A stretch of 64,000 bases of DNA. Source: an uncultured Bacteroidales bacterium (GTDB taxonomy: Bacteria; Bacteroidota; Bacteroidia; Bacteroidales; F082). The stretch is taken from NCBI GenBank assembly GCA_937896895.1, contig CALBNV010000048.1, positions 34,872 to 98,871 of the forward strand, written 5' to 3'. A model generated the notes under the pieces. It did not search any database, was not told the origin of the DNA, and worked only from the letters and a program-made list of their open reading frames with translations. Each line of letters starts with the position of its first letter. Within the stretch, counting starts at the first letter, position 1. Positions 33,229-41,971 of the stretch are shown here, one piece after another. The translations under genes were made by a program, and so were the position numbers.

Positions 33229-34618
33229 ACAGGTGAACGACTTCTCCGTATGCCGCTGCTGCGGCCTCCATCATGGCCTCCGACATTGTCGGGTGCGGGA
33301 AGATGTTCTCGATGATGTCGCGGCCTTTCGCGCCGAGTTCGCGGCCGAGCACCGCCGTGGCGACCATCTCCGTCACGTTCTCGCCCACCATGTGGCAGCC
33401 GAGCCAGTCGCCGGTCTTCGCGTCGAACACCACCTTGATGAATCCGTCCTTGTTGCCGGCTGCCGCCGCCTTGCCTGACGCGGTGAACGGGAACTTCCCG
33501 ACCTTCACCTCGTAGCCAGCAGCAATGGCTTTCGCCTCGCTCAAACCGACTGAAGCGACTTCAGGCGTGATGTATGTGCAGCCGGGGATATTGTTGTAAT
33601 TCAATGGCTTCGGGTCCATGCCGCAGAACTTCTCAACGCAGATGATGGCTTCGTGCGACGCCTTGTGCGCCAACGCCGGCCCGTGGACGATGTCGCCGAT
33701 GGCATAGACACCTTCGACGTTGGTCCTGTAGTATTCATCAACGTTGATCTTGCCGCGCTCGCTGGCGATGCCGAGGTTCTCCAATCCGAGACCTTCGAGG
33801 TTGGTCTGCACTCCCACAGCCGAGAGCACGATGTCGGCCTCGACGACCTTCACGCCCTTCTTCGTCTCGATGGTGCAGACGCATTTCTCGCCCGTGGTAT
33901 CGACATTAGTGACCGATGCCTCTGTCATGACGGTCATCTTCAGCTTCTTGAAGCAACGCTCGATCTGCTTCGAGACCTCTTCGTCTTCGACAGGAAGCAC
34001 GTTCGGCATGAACTCCACGAGAGTCACCTTCACGCCCATCGAGGTGAAGAAGAAAGCGAACTCCGAGCCGATGGCGCCCGAGCCGACGACGACCATCGTC
34101 TCCGGCAACTTGTTCAGCACCAATGCCTCACGGTAACTGATGATTCTCTTCCCGTCTATCGGCAGTGCCGGCAGCTGACGCACGTGCGAGCCTGTGGCAA
34201 GGATGATATGGTCGGCTTCGTATATCGTCTCAACGCCTTCAGTGTCAACGACCTTCACCGTCTTCTCCGCTGTGAGCGAGCCGAAGCCGTTGATGAGTTC
34301 GACGTTGTTCTTTTTAAATAGGTATTGAACGCCTTTGCTCATGCCGTCGGCGACGCCACGGCTGCGGGCAACGACAGCGTCCATGTCGGGCTTCACCTCG
34401 CCTTCGAGCTTAATGCCGTAGTTTTCAGCGTGTTGCATGTATGTGTAAACCGCCGCGCTCTTCAGCAAGGCCTTCGTCGGGATGCAACCCCAGTTGAGAC
34501 ATGTGCCGCCAATCTCCGACTTCTCGACGACGGCGACTTTCTTTCCGAGCTGCGAGGCTCTGATTGCAGCGACATATCCGCCAGGACCGCTGCCAATGAC
34601 AATAACATCGTATTTCAT
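33227..34618 (-). CDS. lpdA: Dihydrolipoyl dehydrogenase
   Basis: A 463-residue flavoprotein. GSGPGGYVAA (residues 9-18) is the FAD-binding motif, GGTCLNWGCIPTKA carries the redox cysteines C40 and C45, and VVGSGAIGSEFAFF binds NAD. GVYAIGDIVHGPALAHKA is the second FAD motif and FPHPTMSEAMMEA the catalytic His-Glu end. It reoxidises lipoamide in 2-oxoacid dehydrogenase or glycine cleavage complexes; no E1 or E2 partner is nearby. The ATG at 34618 (MKYDVIVIG) is preferred over 34627. A TATCTTCG box lies at 34677-34684. Confidence 0.95.
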   Translation of the reverse strand: MKYDVIVIGSGPGGYVAAIRASQLGKKVAVVEKSEIGGTCLNWGCIPTKALLKSAAVYTYMQHAENYGIKLEGEVKPDMDAVVARSRGVADGMSKGVQYLFKKNNVELINGFGSLTAEKTVKVVDTEGVETIYEADHIILATGSHVRQLPALPIDGKRIISYREALVLNKLPETMVVVGSGAIGSEFAFFFTSMGVKVTLVEFMPNVLPVEDEEVSKQIERCFKKLKMTVMTEASVTNVDTTGEKCVCTIETKKGVKVVEADIVLSAVGVQTNLEGLGLENLGIASERGKINVDEYYRTNVEGVYAIGDIVHGPALAHKASHEAIICVEKFCGMDPKPLNYNNIPGCTYITPEVASVGLSEAKAIAAGYEVKVGKFPFTASGKAAAAGNKDGFIKVVFDAKTGDWLGCHMVGENVTEMVATAVLGRELGAKGRDIIENIFPHPTMSEAMMEAAAAAYGEVVHL

Positions 34619-34627
34619 GATAATCAA

Positions 34628-35073
34628 TATTTTATGTTAAATTTTTGTTCGATTTCCATTGAAAAATTCCAAGTCGCGAAGATACGAATTTTTCCCACGG
34701 GATTTTAATTCAGCGTAAAATATTAATGTGTCCAGAAAAATTCAAGTCAGCTTCAATTTGTCAAATCACCTGTCGTCAAAAAATAATCATCAAAAGTTTG
34801 CGAATGTCAGATGTTGCCCATGATTATGCTGATGAGCAGAAATACGAAAAAATGTTAGTGAATTTGAATGTAATATATTGGATGTCAATATTTAATAAAA
34901 TATGTATGTATTGTAAAAAATATTGTGTGATTCAAAATAAAGCCGTACATTTGCGCCCGAATTACAGTCATGGTTTTGACGACTTTCACATTGCACGGAC
35001 CGGATGATAGGTTCTGCTGGTTTGAGCGATGAAATGGAATAAAAAGAACCTGCCATAACAAGATGAGTTTTTT
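34628..35073. other. AT-rich intergenic region with promoter
   Basis: About 445 bases between divergent genes. It holds a minus-strand TATCTTCG near 34677-34684 for lpdA and a plus-strand TACATTTG at 34946-34953 for the lipoprotein. A plus-strand open frame at 34726-35007 crosses this promoter, has no family resemblance and is not accepted as a gene. Otherwise nothing is seen. Confidence 0.6.
34946..34953 (+). promoter_or_regulatory. -7 box TACATTTG for the lipoprotein gene
   Basis: Plus-strand TACATTTG followed by CGCCCG, about 120 bases before ATG 35074; leaves a moderately long leader. Confidence 0.5.
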
Positions 35074-35766
35074 ATGAATAAATTAAAGTTATTTGCATTT
35101 GCTATAGCCGTGTTGGCGCTGACATTTACGTCATGCAAGAAAGACGACAACAACGAGTCGGGTAACAAGCCGAGTGATGACCACGCATACGTTGACCTTG
35201 GTCTTCCGAGCGGTCTGTTGTGGGCGACGTGCAACATCGGTGCGGACAAGCCCGAGGACTATGGCGACTACTTCGCATGGGGCGAAACTGCCACAAAGGA
35301 TTCTTACAGTTGGTACACCTACAAATGGTGTAACGGCAGTTACAATAATCTCACGAAGTACAACTCGGATCCTGACTACGGCACTGTTGACGACAAAACC
35401 ATGCTTGAACCGGCAGACGATGCGGCTCACGTGAACTGGGGCGGTGACTGGCGAATGCCGACACTTGACGAGATGGAAGAACTGGAAGACAACTGTACAT
35501 GGGAATGGACGGCACAGGGCGGAAAGGACGGCTACTGCGTCACAGGTTCCAATGGCAACAGCATCTTCTTGCCAGCCGCCGGCTGCTACTACGGTGACAG
35601 CATCAGCTACGCCGGCTCCGACGGCTATTACTGGTCGAGTTTGCATGGCGACGGCTATCCGTTCGGGTCGTATGACTTGGGCTTCGATTCTGTTTACCTC
35701 GGCAAGAACAACTACGACCGCTACTATGGACACTCGGTCCGGCCAGTCTGCAATTCACAGAATTGA
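35074..35766 (+). CDS. Lipoprotein with FISUMP/DUF1566-like domain
   Basis: A 230-residue lipoprotein: signal peptide type II with lipobox ending TFTSC (Cys21) followed by KKDDNN, which in Bacteroidota fits surface export of lipoproteins. The mature part has YVDLGLPSGLLWATCNIGAD, FAWGETATKDSYSW, WRMPTLDEMEELEDNCTWEW, a GSDGYYWSSLHGDG stretch and a HSVRPVCN end. This pattern is common in the Fibrobacter/Bacteroidota major paralogous (FISUMP, TIGR02145-like) and DUF1566 proteins. Function unknown; it may be a carbohydrate- or matrix-binding surface protein. Confidence 0.82.
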   Translation: MNKLKLFAFAIAVLALTFTSCKKDDNNESGNKPSDDHAYVDLGLPSGLLWATCNIGADKPEDYGDYFAWGETATKDSYSWYTYKWCNGSYNNLTKYNSDPDYGTVDDKTMLEPADDAAHVNWGGDWRMPTLDEMEELEDNCTWEWTAQGGKDGYCVTGSNGNSIFLPAAGCYYGDSISYAGSDGYYWSSLHGDGYPFGSYDLGFDSVYLGKNNYDRYYGHSVRPVCNSQN

Positions 35767-36154
35767 GCCCTGTCTATCGCAGACAGATGGGGATGCGTAG
35801 AAGTGGCAGAAACGCAGCCCGCAGGCGGCGAAAAATTTTAATAAAATTGGAAGACATATATTGCAGAGAGCCTTGTTCCCGCTGCCGGATGTCAGGTAAA
35901 ATGGTCTTAAATGATGTTAAATTCCGTTGATTCTCAAATAATACGTTGCCTTACCGCGTCCGTGGCGTTCAATGCTTCCGTTCTCAACCATCGATTTCAA
36001 GGCGTTCTCGGCAGACGCTTTGCTTATGGTCGGGATGCCGTCCATTACATCGCTCTTGGTGAATCTGCCGATGCTCAATTCTCCTAAAATTCACCCGAAT
36101 TAGGCGATTGAGACTGCGAAAATACAAATTAAAAGAATATGAAATTAATTTTTT
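35767..36154. other. Intergenic region holding a gene relic
   Basis: About 390 bases between the convergent lipoprotein and nqrF genes. It contains the winged-helix relic at 35917-36090 and AT-rich DNA on both sides. No other gene is seen. Confidence 0.6.
35917..36090 (-). pseudogene. Winged-helix C-terminal domain relic
   Basis: Read on the minus strand an open stretch gives ILGELSIGRFTKSDVMDGIP, TISKASAENALKSMVENGSI and ERHGRGKATYYLRINGI then stop. This is the pattern of the winged-helix domain at the C-terminus of many Fic-family and ATP-binding transcriptional-regulator-like proteins (IxxxTAxRxLxxLVxxGxIxRxGxGKxTYY). No start codon or upstream domain remains. Confidence 0.55.
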
Positions 36155-36193
36155 ATAAAAAATCAAGGACGACCACCAAAGGCCGTCCTTGAC
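36155..36193 (-). terminator. Rho-independent terminator after nqrF
   Basis: Minus-strand TCAAGGACGG, loop, CGTCCTTGA, then TTTTTTA. Marks the end of the nqr transcript. Confidence 0.85.
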
Positions 36194-36231
36194 AATATCT
36201 GCGAAATCAGCGAAACGCAAATCCATGTAAA

Positions 36232-37476
36232 TCAGCTTCCGAAGTCGTCGAACATGATGTTGTCCTTCGGCACGCCGAGGTTGTCGAGCATTTTCAGCAC
36301 CGCCTGCGTCATCATCGGCGGGCCGCAGAGATAGTATTCGATGTCTTCCGGTGTCTCGTGGCTCTTGAGGTAATTCTCGAACAAGACCTCATGTATGTTC
36401 CCGACGTAGCCCGTCCAGTTGTCCTCCGGCAACGGCGCAGACAACGCGATGTTGAACTTGAAGTTAGGATTCTCCGCCTCGATTTTCTTGAAGTCGTCGA
36501 TGTAGAACAGCTCGCGCAGCGAACGGCCGCCGTACCAGAACGAGGCCTTGCGGTCGGTGTGCCTGGTGAGGAACTGGTCGAGGATGTGCGAACGCATCGG
36601 GGCCATGCCCGCGCCGCCGCCGATGAAAATCATCTCGTTCTTCGTGTCCTTGACGTGGAACTCGCCGTAAGGCCCGCTGATAGTGACCTTGTCGCCGGGC
36701 TTCAACGAATAGATGTACGACGAGCAGACACCCGGGTTCACCTTCATGAATCCGCCGTTGACGCGGTCGAACGGCGGCGTGGCGATACGCACGTTCAACA
36801 TGATGATGTTGTCCTCCGCCGGATGGTTCGCCATCGAATACGCACGGAACTGCGGCTCCGGGTTGTGCATCACAAGGTCGAACATGTGGAACTTCTCCCA
36901 GTCCTTCTGATATTCCTCGTTGACGATGATGTCTTTGTAATTGACGTCAATCTTAGGGACATCGATCTGTATGTAACCGCCCGACTTGAAGTTAAGGTGT
37001 TCGCCTTCAGGGAGTTTGACTTTGAATTCCTTGATGAAGGTGGCGACGTTCCTGTTGCTGACGACTTCGCATTCCCATTTCTTGATGCCGAAAATCTGCG
37101 GGTTGATGTGAATCTTCATGTCTTCGCGCACCTTGACTTGACAGCCGAGACGCCAGTGGCTCTGTTGTTCTTTTCTGCTGAAGAAACCGGTCTCCGTCGG
37201 GAGAATGGCACCGCCGCCTTCGAGGACCTGGCACTTGCACATTCCGCAGTTGCCGCCGCCGCCGCAAGCCGATGGCAGGAAGATCTGTTCGTTGGCGAGC
37301 GTGGCCAAAAGTGAGTTGCCCGGTTCGACCTCAAGGTTTTTCTCGTCGTTGATGTTGATGTTCACTTTTCCTTGCGGAGTGAGCCGCTTGCGGACAATCA
37401 CGAGAATCGCCACAGGAATCAATACTGCAATGAGGAAGACTATTACGCTGGTGATGATGATTGATGTTGTACTCAT
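36232..37476 (-). CDS. nqrF: Na+-translocating NADH:quinone reductase subunit F
   Basis: A 414-residue protein. An N-terminal membrane helix (IIITSVIVFLIAVLIPVAIL) is followed by a 2Fe-2S domain with ACGGGGNCGMCKCQV and a later Cys in RLGCQV. The ferredoxin-reductase part has FRAYSMAN for FAD and GGGAGMAPMRSHILDQ and YYLCGPPMM for NADH. NqrF takes electrons from NADH into the complex. Last gene of nqrABCDEF, 12 bases after nqrE. Confidence 0.97.
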   Translation of the reverse strand: MSTTSIIITSVIVFLIAVLIPVAILVIVRKRLTPQGKVNININDEKNLEVEPGNSLLATLANEQIFLPSACGGGGNCGMCKCQVLEGGGAILPTETGFFSRKEQQSHWRLGCQVKVREDMKIHINPQIFGIKKWECEVVSNRNVATFIKEFKVKLPEGEHLNFKSGGYIQIDVPKIDVNYKDIIVNEEYQKDWEKFHMFDLVMHNPEPQFRAYSMANHPAEDNIIMLNVRIATPPFDRVNGGFMKVNPGVCSSYIYSLKPGDKVTISGPYGEFHVKDTKNEMIFIGGGAGMAPMRSHILDQFLTRHTDRKASFWYGGRSLRELFYIDDFKKIEAENPNFKFNIALSAPLPEDNWTGYVGNIHEVLFENYLKSHETPEDIEYYLCGPPMMTQAVLKMLDNLGVPKDNIMFDDFGS

Positions 37477-37488
37477 GATATGCCTCCT

Positions 37489-38103
37489 TTAAAATGTTAT
37501 TCCGAGGAATGACATGAATGCTATTCCCATTAAACCAGTGATAATGAACGCAATGCCGGTGCCTTGCAACGACTTCGGCACGTGCGAGTATCTTATCTTC
37601 TCTCTTATCGCCGCCATGCCGGTGATGGCGAGCAGCCAGCCGATGCCGGAGCCGAGCCCGTAGGAGATGGCCTGCCCGATGTTCGGGAAATGCTTCTCCT
37701 GCATGAAGAGGCACGCGCCGAGGATGGCGCAGTTCACCGCGATGAGCGGAAGGAAGATGCCGAGCGACGAATACAGCGACGGACTGAATTTCTCAATCAC
37801 CATCTCGAGAATCTGCACGATGGCGGCGATGATCGCGATGAAGAGGATGAAACTCAGGAAGTCGAGGCTCACGTTTTCAAAAGCGGGGCTTAGCCATGCC
37901 AATGCGCCTGCTGACAGCACGAACTTGTCGAGCAGGTAGTTGACCGGCACTGTGATGAGAAGCACGAATGTCACGGCGATGCCGAGGCCGAATGATGTCT
38001 TCACGTTCTTTGAAACGGCAAGGAATGAACACATTCCAAGGAAATATGCGAAGATCATGTTGTCGATGAAAATCGAACGGATGAAAATGCCTAATGATTC
38101 CAT
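37489..38103 (-). CDS. nqrE: Na+-translocating NADH:quinone reductase subunit E
   Basis: A 204-residue integral membrane protein with six hydrophobic segments. It starts MESLGIFIRSIFIDNMIFAY and carries FLGMCSFLAVSKNVKTSFGL and NCAILGACLFMQEKHF, the conserved cysteine-bearing motifs of NqrE/RnfA proteins that hold an Fe centre in the membrane. Starts 1 base after nqrD ends. Confidence 0.96.
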   Translation of the reverse strand: MESLGIFIRSIFIDNMIFAYFLGMCSFLAVSKNVKTSFGLGIAVTFVLLITVPVNYLLDKFVLSAGALAWLSPAFENVSLDFLSFILFIAIIAAIVQILEMVIEKFSPSLYSSLGIFLPLIAVNCAILGACLFMQEKHFPNIGQAISYGLGSGIGWLLAITGMAAIREKIRYSHVPKSLQGTGIAFIITGLMGIAFMSFLGITF

Positions 38104-38104
38104 G

Positions 38105-38713
38105 TTATTTTTTCTCCTCCACAGGCTTCTGGCACCAGATGATGATTCCTATGATAATCAAAGCCATAGGAGGCAAAATCATGAGGCCGTTGTTCATATA
38201 TCCAAAATCGTAAAGTCCTTCGGGGATGACCCTGAATCCGAAGAGCGTGCCGCTGCCGAACAGCTCGCGGAAGAAAGCGACGATGACCAAAATCATGCCG
38301 TAGCCGAGTCCGTTGCCGATGCCGTCGAGGAACGAAGGCCACGGCTTCTGCGCCATCGCAAAGGCCTCGAGACGCCCCATCACGATGCAGTTGGTGATGA
38401 TGAGGCCGACGAAGACCGACAGTGACTTGCTCACGTCATAGACGAAAGCCTTGAGGAACTGGTCAACGAGGATGACGAGTGTCGCGACGACTATGAGTTG
38501 CACGATGATGCGTATCTTTGAAGGTATTCCCTTGCGCATCAATGAGATGACGAGGTTTGAAAGTGCCGTCACGACGGTGACGGAGAGAGCCATGACGATA
38601 GCCGGCTTCAGCTTCGCGGTGACAGCCAGCGACGAGCAGATGCCGAGAATCAGCACCGTGACAGGGTTGGCCTGTCGCAATGGCTTTGTTATTAGTTCTA
38701 AATTCTTGCCCAT
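38105..38713 (-). CDS. nqrD: Na+-translocating NADH:quinone reductase subunit D
   Basis: A 202-residue membrane protein. It begins with NPVTVLILGICSSLAVTAKL and has NCIVMGRLEAFAM, the paired cysteine motifs mirrored in NqrE. Paralogous to RnfE at 56978. Starts 3 bases after nqrC ends. Confidence 0.96.
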   Translation of the reverse strand: MGKNLELITKPLRQANPVTVLILGICSSLAVTAKLKPAIVMALSVTVVTALSNLVISLMRKGIPSKIRIIVQLIVVATLVILVDQFLKAFVYDVSKSLSVFVGLIITNCIVMGRLEAFAMAQKPWPSFLDGIGNGLGYGMILVIVAFFRELFGSGTLFGFRVIPEGLYDFGYMNNGLMILPPMALIIIGIIIWCQKPVEEKK

Positions 38714-38716
38714 TGC

Positions 38717-39427
38717 TTACTTATTAATATAAGGTAAATATGACTCTAATACATTCTTAATCATATCGTTGACACCATGCGACGTGATGGTGCCCCCGCT
38801 GATGGCATCGACGGAGTGCCTCTGCATGTCTTCGGGAAGGACGGAGATGCCGCCTTTCTGCACGTTGACGGAAACGAACTGCCCGCCCTGGAAGATGACC
38901 TTGCCGGGGAACTGTCTCTGGAACTTCTCGGTAGTGATTTCCGCGCCGAGACCTGGTGTCTCCGACTTGTGGTCGAAGACGGCGCCCACGACGGTCTGGT
39001 AGTCGGCAGAGAGTCCGAGGTAACCCCAGATCGGCCCCCAAAGGCCCGCACCCTGCAACGGAACGACGTTGACCTGTCTGCCGTTGTCGTCGATGATGAA
39101 CATGGGCAATGAGAACTCTTTGCCGTTGGCTTTGTTGTAAAGCTCGTCTTTTAAATTGATTTTGAACGCCTTGCATCTTGTGTAATCGCTCGTGGCTTCA
39201 TCAATGACGTTGCCATGCGGGTCGATGACAATCATTTTCTCACAATAATTATCAAAGTCTTCTGAATTGACATCCTGAACGCCGGCGGCTTTCAAAATCA
39301 TCATTTTCTTCTCGTTGTTGATGTTGTCCTGCTGATAAGGCTGAAGCAGCAACGCCGCGCCGGAGAGCAGCACCGAGACGATTATCACAAGGATGATGAT
39401 ATATCTGAAGATGTAACTGTCTTTCAT
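38717..39427 (-). CDS. nqrC: Na+-translocating NADH:quinone reductase subunit C
   Basis: A 236-residue protein with one N-terminal membrane helix and a periplasmic FMN-binding domain. The covalent FMN threonine lies in ISGGTITSHGV (Thr about 213), a variant of SGATxT with Gly in place of Ala. GAGLWGPIWGYLGLSADYQT and SETPGLGAEIT are usual NqrC features. ATG 39427 (MKDSYIFRY) is chosen over 39493 because the extension overlaps nqrB out of frame and is not conserved in kind; it still overlaps nqrB by 4 bases. Confidence 0.95.
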   Translation of the reverse strand: MKDSYIFRYIIILVIIVSVLLSGAALLLQPYQQDNINNEKKMMILKAAGVQDVNSEDFDNYCEKMIVIDPHGNVIDEATSDYTRCKAFKINLKDELYNKANGKEFSLPMFIIDDNGRQVNVVPLQGAGLWGPIWGYLGLSADYQTVVGAVFDHKSETPGLGAEITTEKFQRQFPGKVIFQGGQFVSVNVQKGGISVLPEDMQRHSVDAISGGTITSHGVNDMIKNVLESYLPYINK

Positions 39428-40578
39428 TTTTTGCTCCTTTCTGCCGCTGCCCAGCGGTTCTTGCGTTTTCTGACATTTGCCGCGACGACGCACCAGTCGA
39501 TGAGCGGCGCAAACACGTTGAGAAGCAGGATGGCGAGCATCATGCCTTCAGGGTAGCCAGGGTTCGCGACGCGGATGAGGATGGCGATGGCCCCGATGAG
39601 GAAACCGTAGATCCATTTGCCGGTGTTGGTCTGCGCCGCCGTCACCGGGTCGGTGGCCATGAAGAACGTGCCGAACATGAAGCCGCCCATCATCAGATGA
39701 TAGTAGAACGGGACTTCCATTGCCGAATTGGCGCCGATGCCGTTGAAGATGAGACCCATGACGATGGCGCCTGCGAATGACGATACGATGATTCTCAAAT
39801 CAGAAATGCCTGTGATTATCAAGAATAAAGCACCGATCAGGATGGCGATTTTCGATGTCTCGCCGACGCTGCCGGGTATCGTGCCGACGAACATCTCCAT
39901 GATGCTTGGAAGCTGTTCCGTCGTGCCGCCGTTGAGTATCGTGCCGAGTGGTGTCGCGCCGCTGAAGGCGTCGGCTTTCTCCGCGATCCACACGTTGTCG
40001 CCCGTCATCTTCGACGGATAGGAGAAGAACAGGAAGGCGCGGGCGAGAAGGGCGGGGTTCACTACGTTCATGCCGCTGCCGCCGAACACTTCCTTGCCGA
40101 TGATGACAGCGAATGCCACCGCGACGGCGAGCATCCACAGCGGCACGTCAGCTGGCATGACCAACGGGATGAGGAATCCGGTCACGAAATAGCCTTCGTT
40201 GACCTCCTCATGACGGATCTCTGCAAAGACAAACTCTATCACGAGACCGACGATGTAACTCACAAGATAAAGCGGGATGATCTTTAGAAGACCGTAACCG
40301 ACTGTCTGCCAGAAAGTTGCGTCTTGTCCCCATGACAGGAAATGCTGATAGCCGATGTTCCATGTCCCGAAAAGGAAGCAGGGGATGAGGGCTATCACGA
40401 CGTAAAACATGTTGCGTTTCATATCGACGGCGTCTCTGATGTGCGCGCCGGTGTTCACCACCTTGTTCGGCGTGTAGAGGAACGTCTCGAAAGCCTCGAA
40501 TGTCGAATGGAACTTGGCGTACCTGCCGCCTTCCTCGAAGTCAGGCTTGATTTTGTTGATATAATTGCGTAATCCCAT
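39424..40578 (-). CDS. nqrB: Na+-translocating NADH:quinone reductase subunit B
   Basis: A 384-residue membrane protein with about 10 segments. The covalent FMN threonine is Thr209 in FSGATPLGT, and MNVVNPALLARAFLFFSYP and GGFMFGTFFMATDPVTAAQT are typical. The N-terminus reads KPDFEEGGRYAKFHSTFEAF. It carries the Na+ channel part of the complex with NqrD and NqrE. Paralogous to RnfD at 58185. Confidence 0.97.
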   Translation of the reverse strand: MGLRNYINKIKPDFEEGGRYAKFHSTFEAFETFLYTPNKVVNTGAHIRDAVDMKRNMFYVVIALIPCFLFGTWNIGYQHFLSWGQDATFWQTVGYGLLKIIPLYLVSYIVGLVIEFVFAEIRHEEVNEGYFVTGFLIPLVMPADVPLWMLAVAVAFAVIIGKEVFGGSGMNVVNPALLARAFLFFSYPSKMTGDNVWIAEKADAFSGATPLGTILNGGTTEQLPSIMEMFVGTIPGSVGETSKIAILIGALFLIITGISDLRIIVSSFAGAIVMGLIFNGIGANSAMEVPFYYHLMMGGFMFGTFFMATDPVTAAQTNTGKWIYGFLIGAIAILIRVANPGYPEGMMLAILLLNVFAPLIDWCVVAANVRKRKNRWAAAERSKK

Positions 40579-40591
40579 AACTTATTGGTTT

Positions 40592-41944
40592 TCAGTTCAT
40601 TTCCTTGCGAATGAGTTCAAGTCCGTCACGGATGATCTGCTGGATGGCGGTCTTTGACGGGTCGATGACCTCGCAGAGCGCAAAGTCCTCGGCGTCAACC
40701 TCATAGATGCCGAGCTCCTCCATCTGGTCGATGTCTTTGATGATGCAAGCCTTGAGAAGTTGCATCGGGTAGATGTCGAACGGGAACACCTTCTCGAACT
40801 TGCCGGTCATGATGAGCGGACGGACGTCGCCGTTCCTGTTGGTGTCAAGGACGAAGGTCTTCTTCTTGAAAAGCGACGATCCCATGGTGTTTGTCGAGGT
40901 GAACCTCTTGAAGTTCGGCGCGAGCCAGCCGAAGAGACGGTACTCGTTGCCTTCCGGAATCACGGTAATCTGGTTGTCGTAGAAACCGAGGTGGTTGTTG
41001 CCTGTTATGTTTGTGCCGGTCAGCACGTTGCCGCTGATGACGCGGACGTTCACGCCGCCCGACACCAACGGCCCGATGTTGGCACCGACGTTGACCTTGT
41101 AATAATGCGGGTTGTTGGCCTCCGAGCCTGTCAGGGCAATGATGCGGCCGCTGTCGTATCTGCCCGTGAGGAACAGCTTCCCGATGGTTATGACTTCCTG
41201 CGGACCGCAGTACCACACGACTTCGCCTTTGTTTATCGGGCAAAGCGCATTGATCTGTGTGCCGACATTTCCGGCAGGATGCGGCCCCTCGAAGTCGGTG
41301 ACGACGACGTTTGACGGCTTGGTGATCTTATCCATCACGTTGTGGCATCTCTTGCACGTGGCTTTGAGGTTCAGATAAAGCTTCCCGTCGGTGAGTTTCG
41401 ACAACGCTTCGACACCAGCGTTGAACGCTTCAACCTGATTTTCAATGATGTAGCCTGTGCTTGGCGCGAGCGGCGCACTGTTGAACATCGACACGACGAT
41501 GCACTTCGGCTTGTCGTTCGGATTAGCGATGGTGGAGTAAGGACGCTGACGGAGCATTACCCAGACACCGCTCTGTAACATCTTGTCAATCACCTCGTTG
41601 CGTTTGAGCGATGACATGTCGGCCTTCCCGAAGTCGATGGCTTCGTTGCTGCCGTCAGCTTCGACGATGACCTGCATGATGGCGCGTTTCTCACCGCGGA
41701 CCACAGCCTTCACCGTGCCTGAGACAGGAGAGGTGAAAAGGATGTCCTCGTGGTTCTTGTCATGGAACAGCACGGAGCCGGCCTGCACCACGTCGCCCTC
41801 AGTGACATGAAGTTTCGGGATGACCCCGATGAAGTCGGACGGCTTGATGGCACAACGTCTGACCTCGAAAACCTCGGTCTCCTTCTTCGCCTCACCGGCA
41901 AGATGAATGTCAAGGCCTTTCTTGATTTTGATAACTGTACTCAT
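40592..41944 (-). CDS. nqrA: Na+-translocating NADH:quinone reductase subunit A
   Basis: A 450-residue soluble subunit. It begins KIKKGLDIHLAGEA and shows the family's VTEGDVVQAGSVLFHDK and GSEANNPHYYKVNVGANIGP stretches. It holds the quinone-binding region and is related to RnfC, but without the iron-sulfur clusters. It lies 27 bases downstream of a C25 protease gene with no terminator between, so nqrABCDEF may be part of a longer transcript. Confidence 0.96.
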   Translation of the reverse strand: MSTVIKIKKGLDIHLAGEAKKETEVFEVRRCAIKPSDFIGVIPKLHVTEGDVVQAGSVLFHDKNHEDILFTSPVSGTVKAVVRGEKRAIMQVIVEADGSNEAIDFGKADMSSLKRNEVIDKMLQSGVWVMLRQRPYSTIANPNDKPKCIVVSMFNSAPLAPSTGYIIENQVEAFNAGVEALSKLTDGKLYLNLKATCKRCHNVMDKITKPSNVVVTDFEGPHPAGNVGTQINALCPINKGEVVWYCGPQEVITIGKLFLTGRYDSGRIIALTGSEANNPHYYKVNVGANIGPLVSGGVNVRVISGNVLTGTNITGNNHLGFYDNQITVIPEGNEYRLFGWLAPNFKRFTSTNTMGSSLFKKKTFVLDTNRNGDVRPLIMTGKFEKVFPFDIYPMQLLKACIIKDIDQMEELGIYEVDAEDFALCEVIDPSKTAIQQIIRDGLELIRKEMN

Positions 41945-41971
41945 TCCCCGGATGAAAATATTTGTGTTTTC

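Noticed and set aside
34726..35007. A 93-codon plus-strand open frame
   Set aside because: It runs through the likely promoter of the lipoprotein gene, is unlike any known protein, and has the composition of AT-rich non-coding DNA.
35074..35766. Lipoprotein as a diversity-generating retroelement target
   Set aside because: The domain type can occur in such targets, but no reverse transcriptase or template repeat is found nearby.
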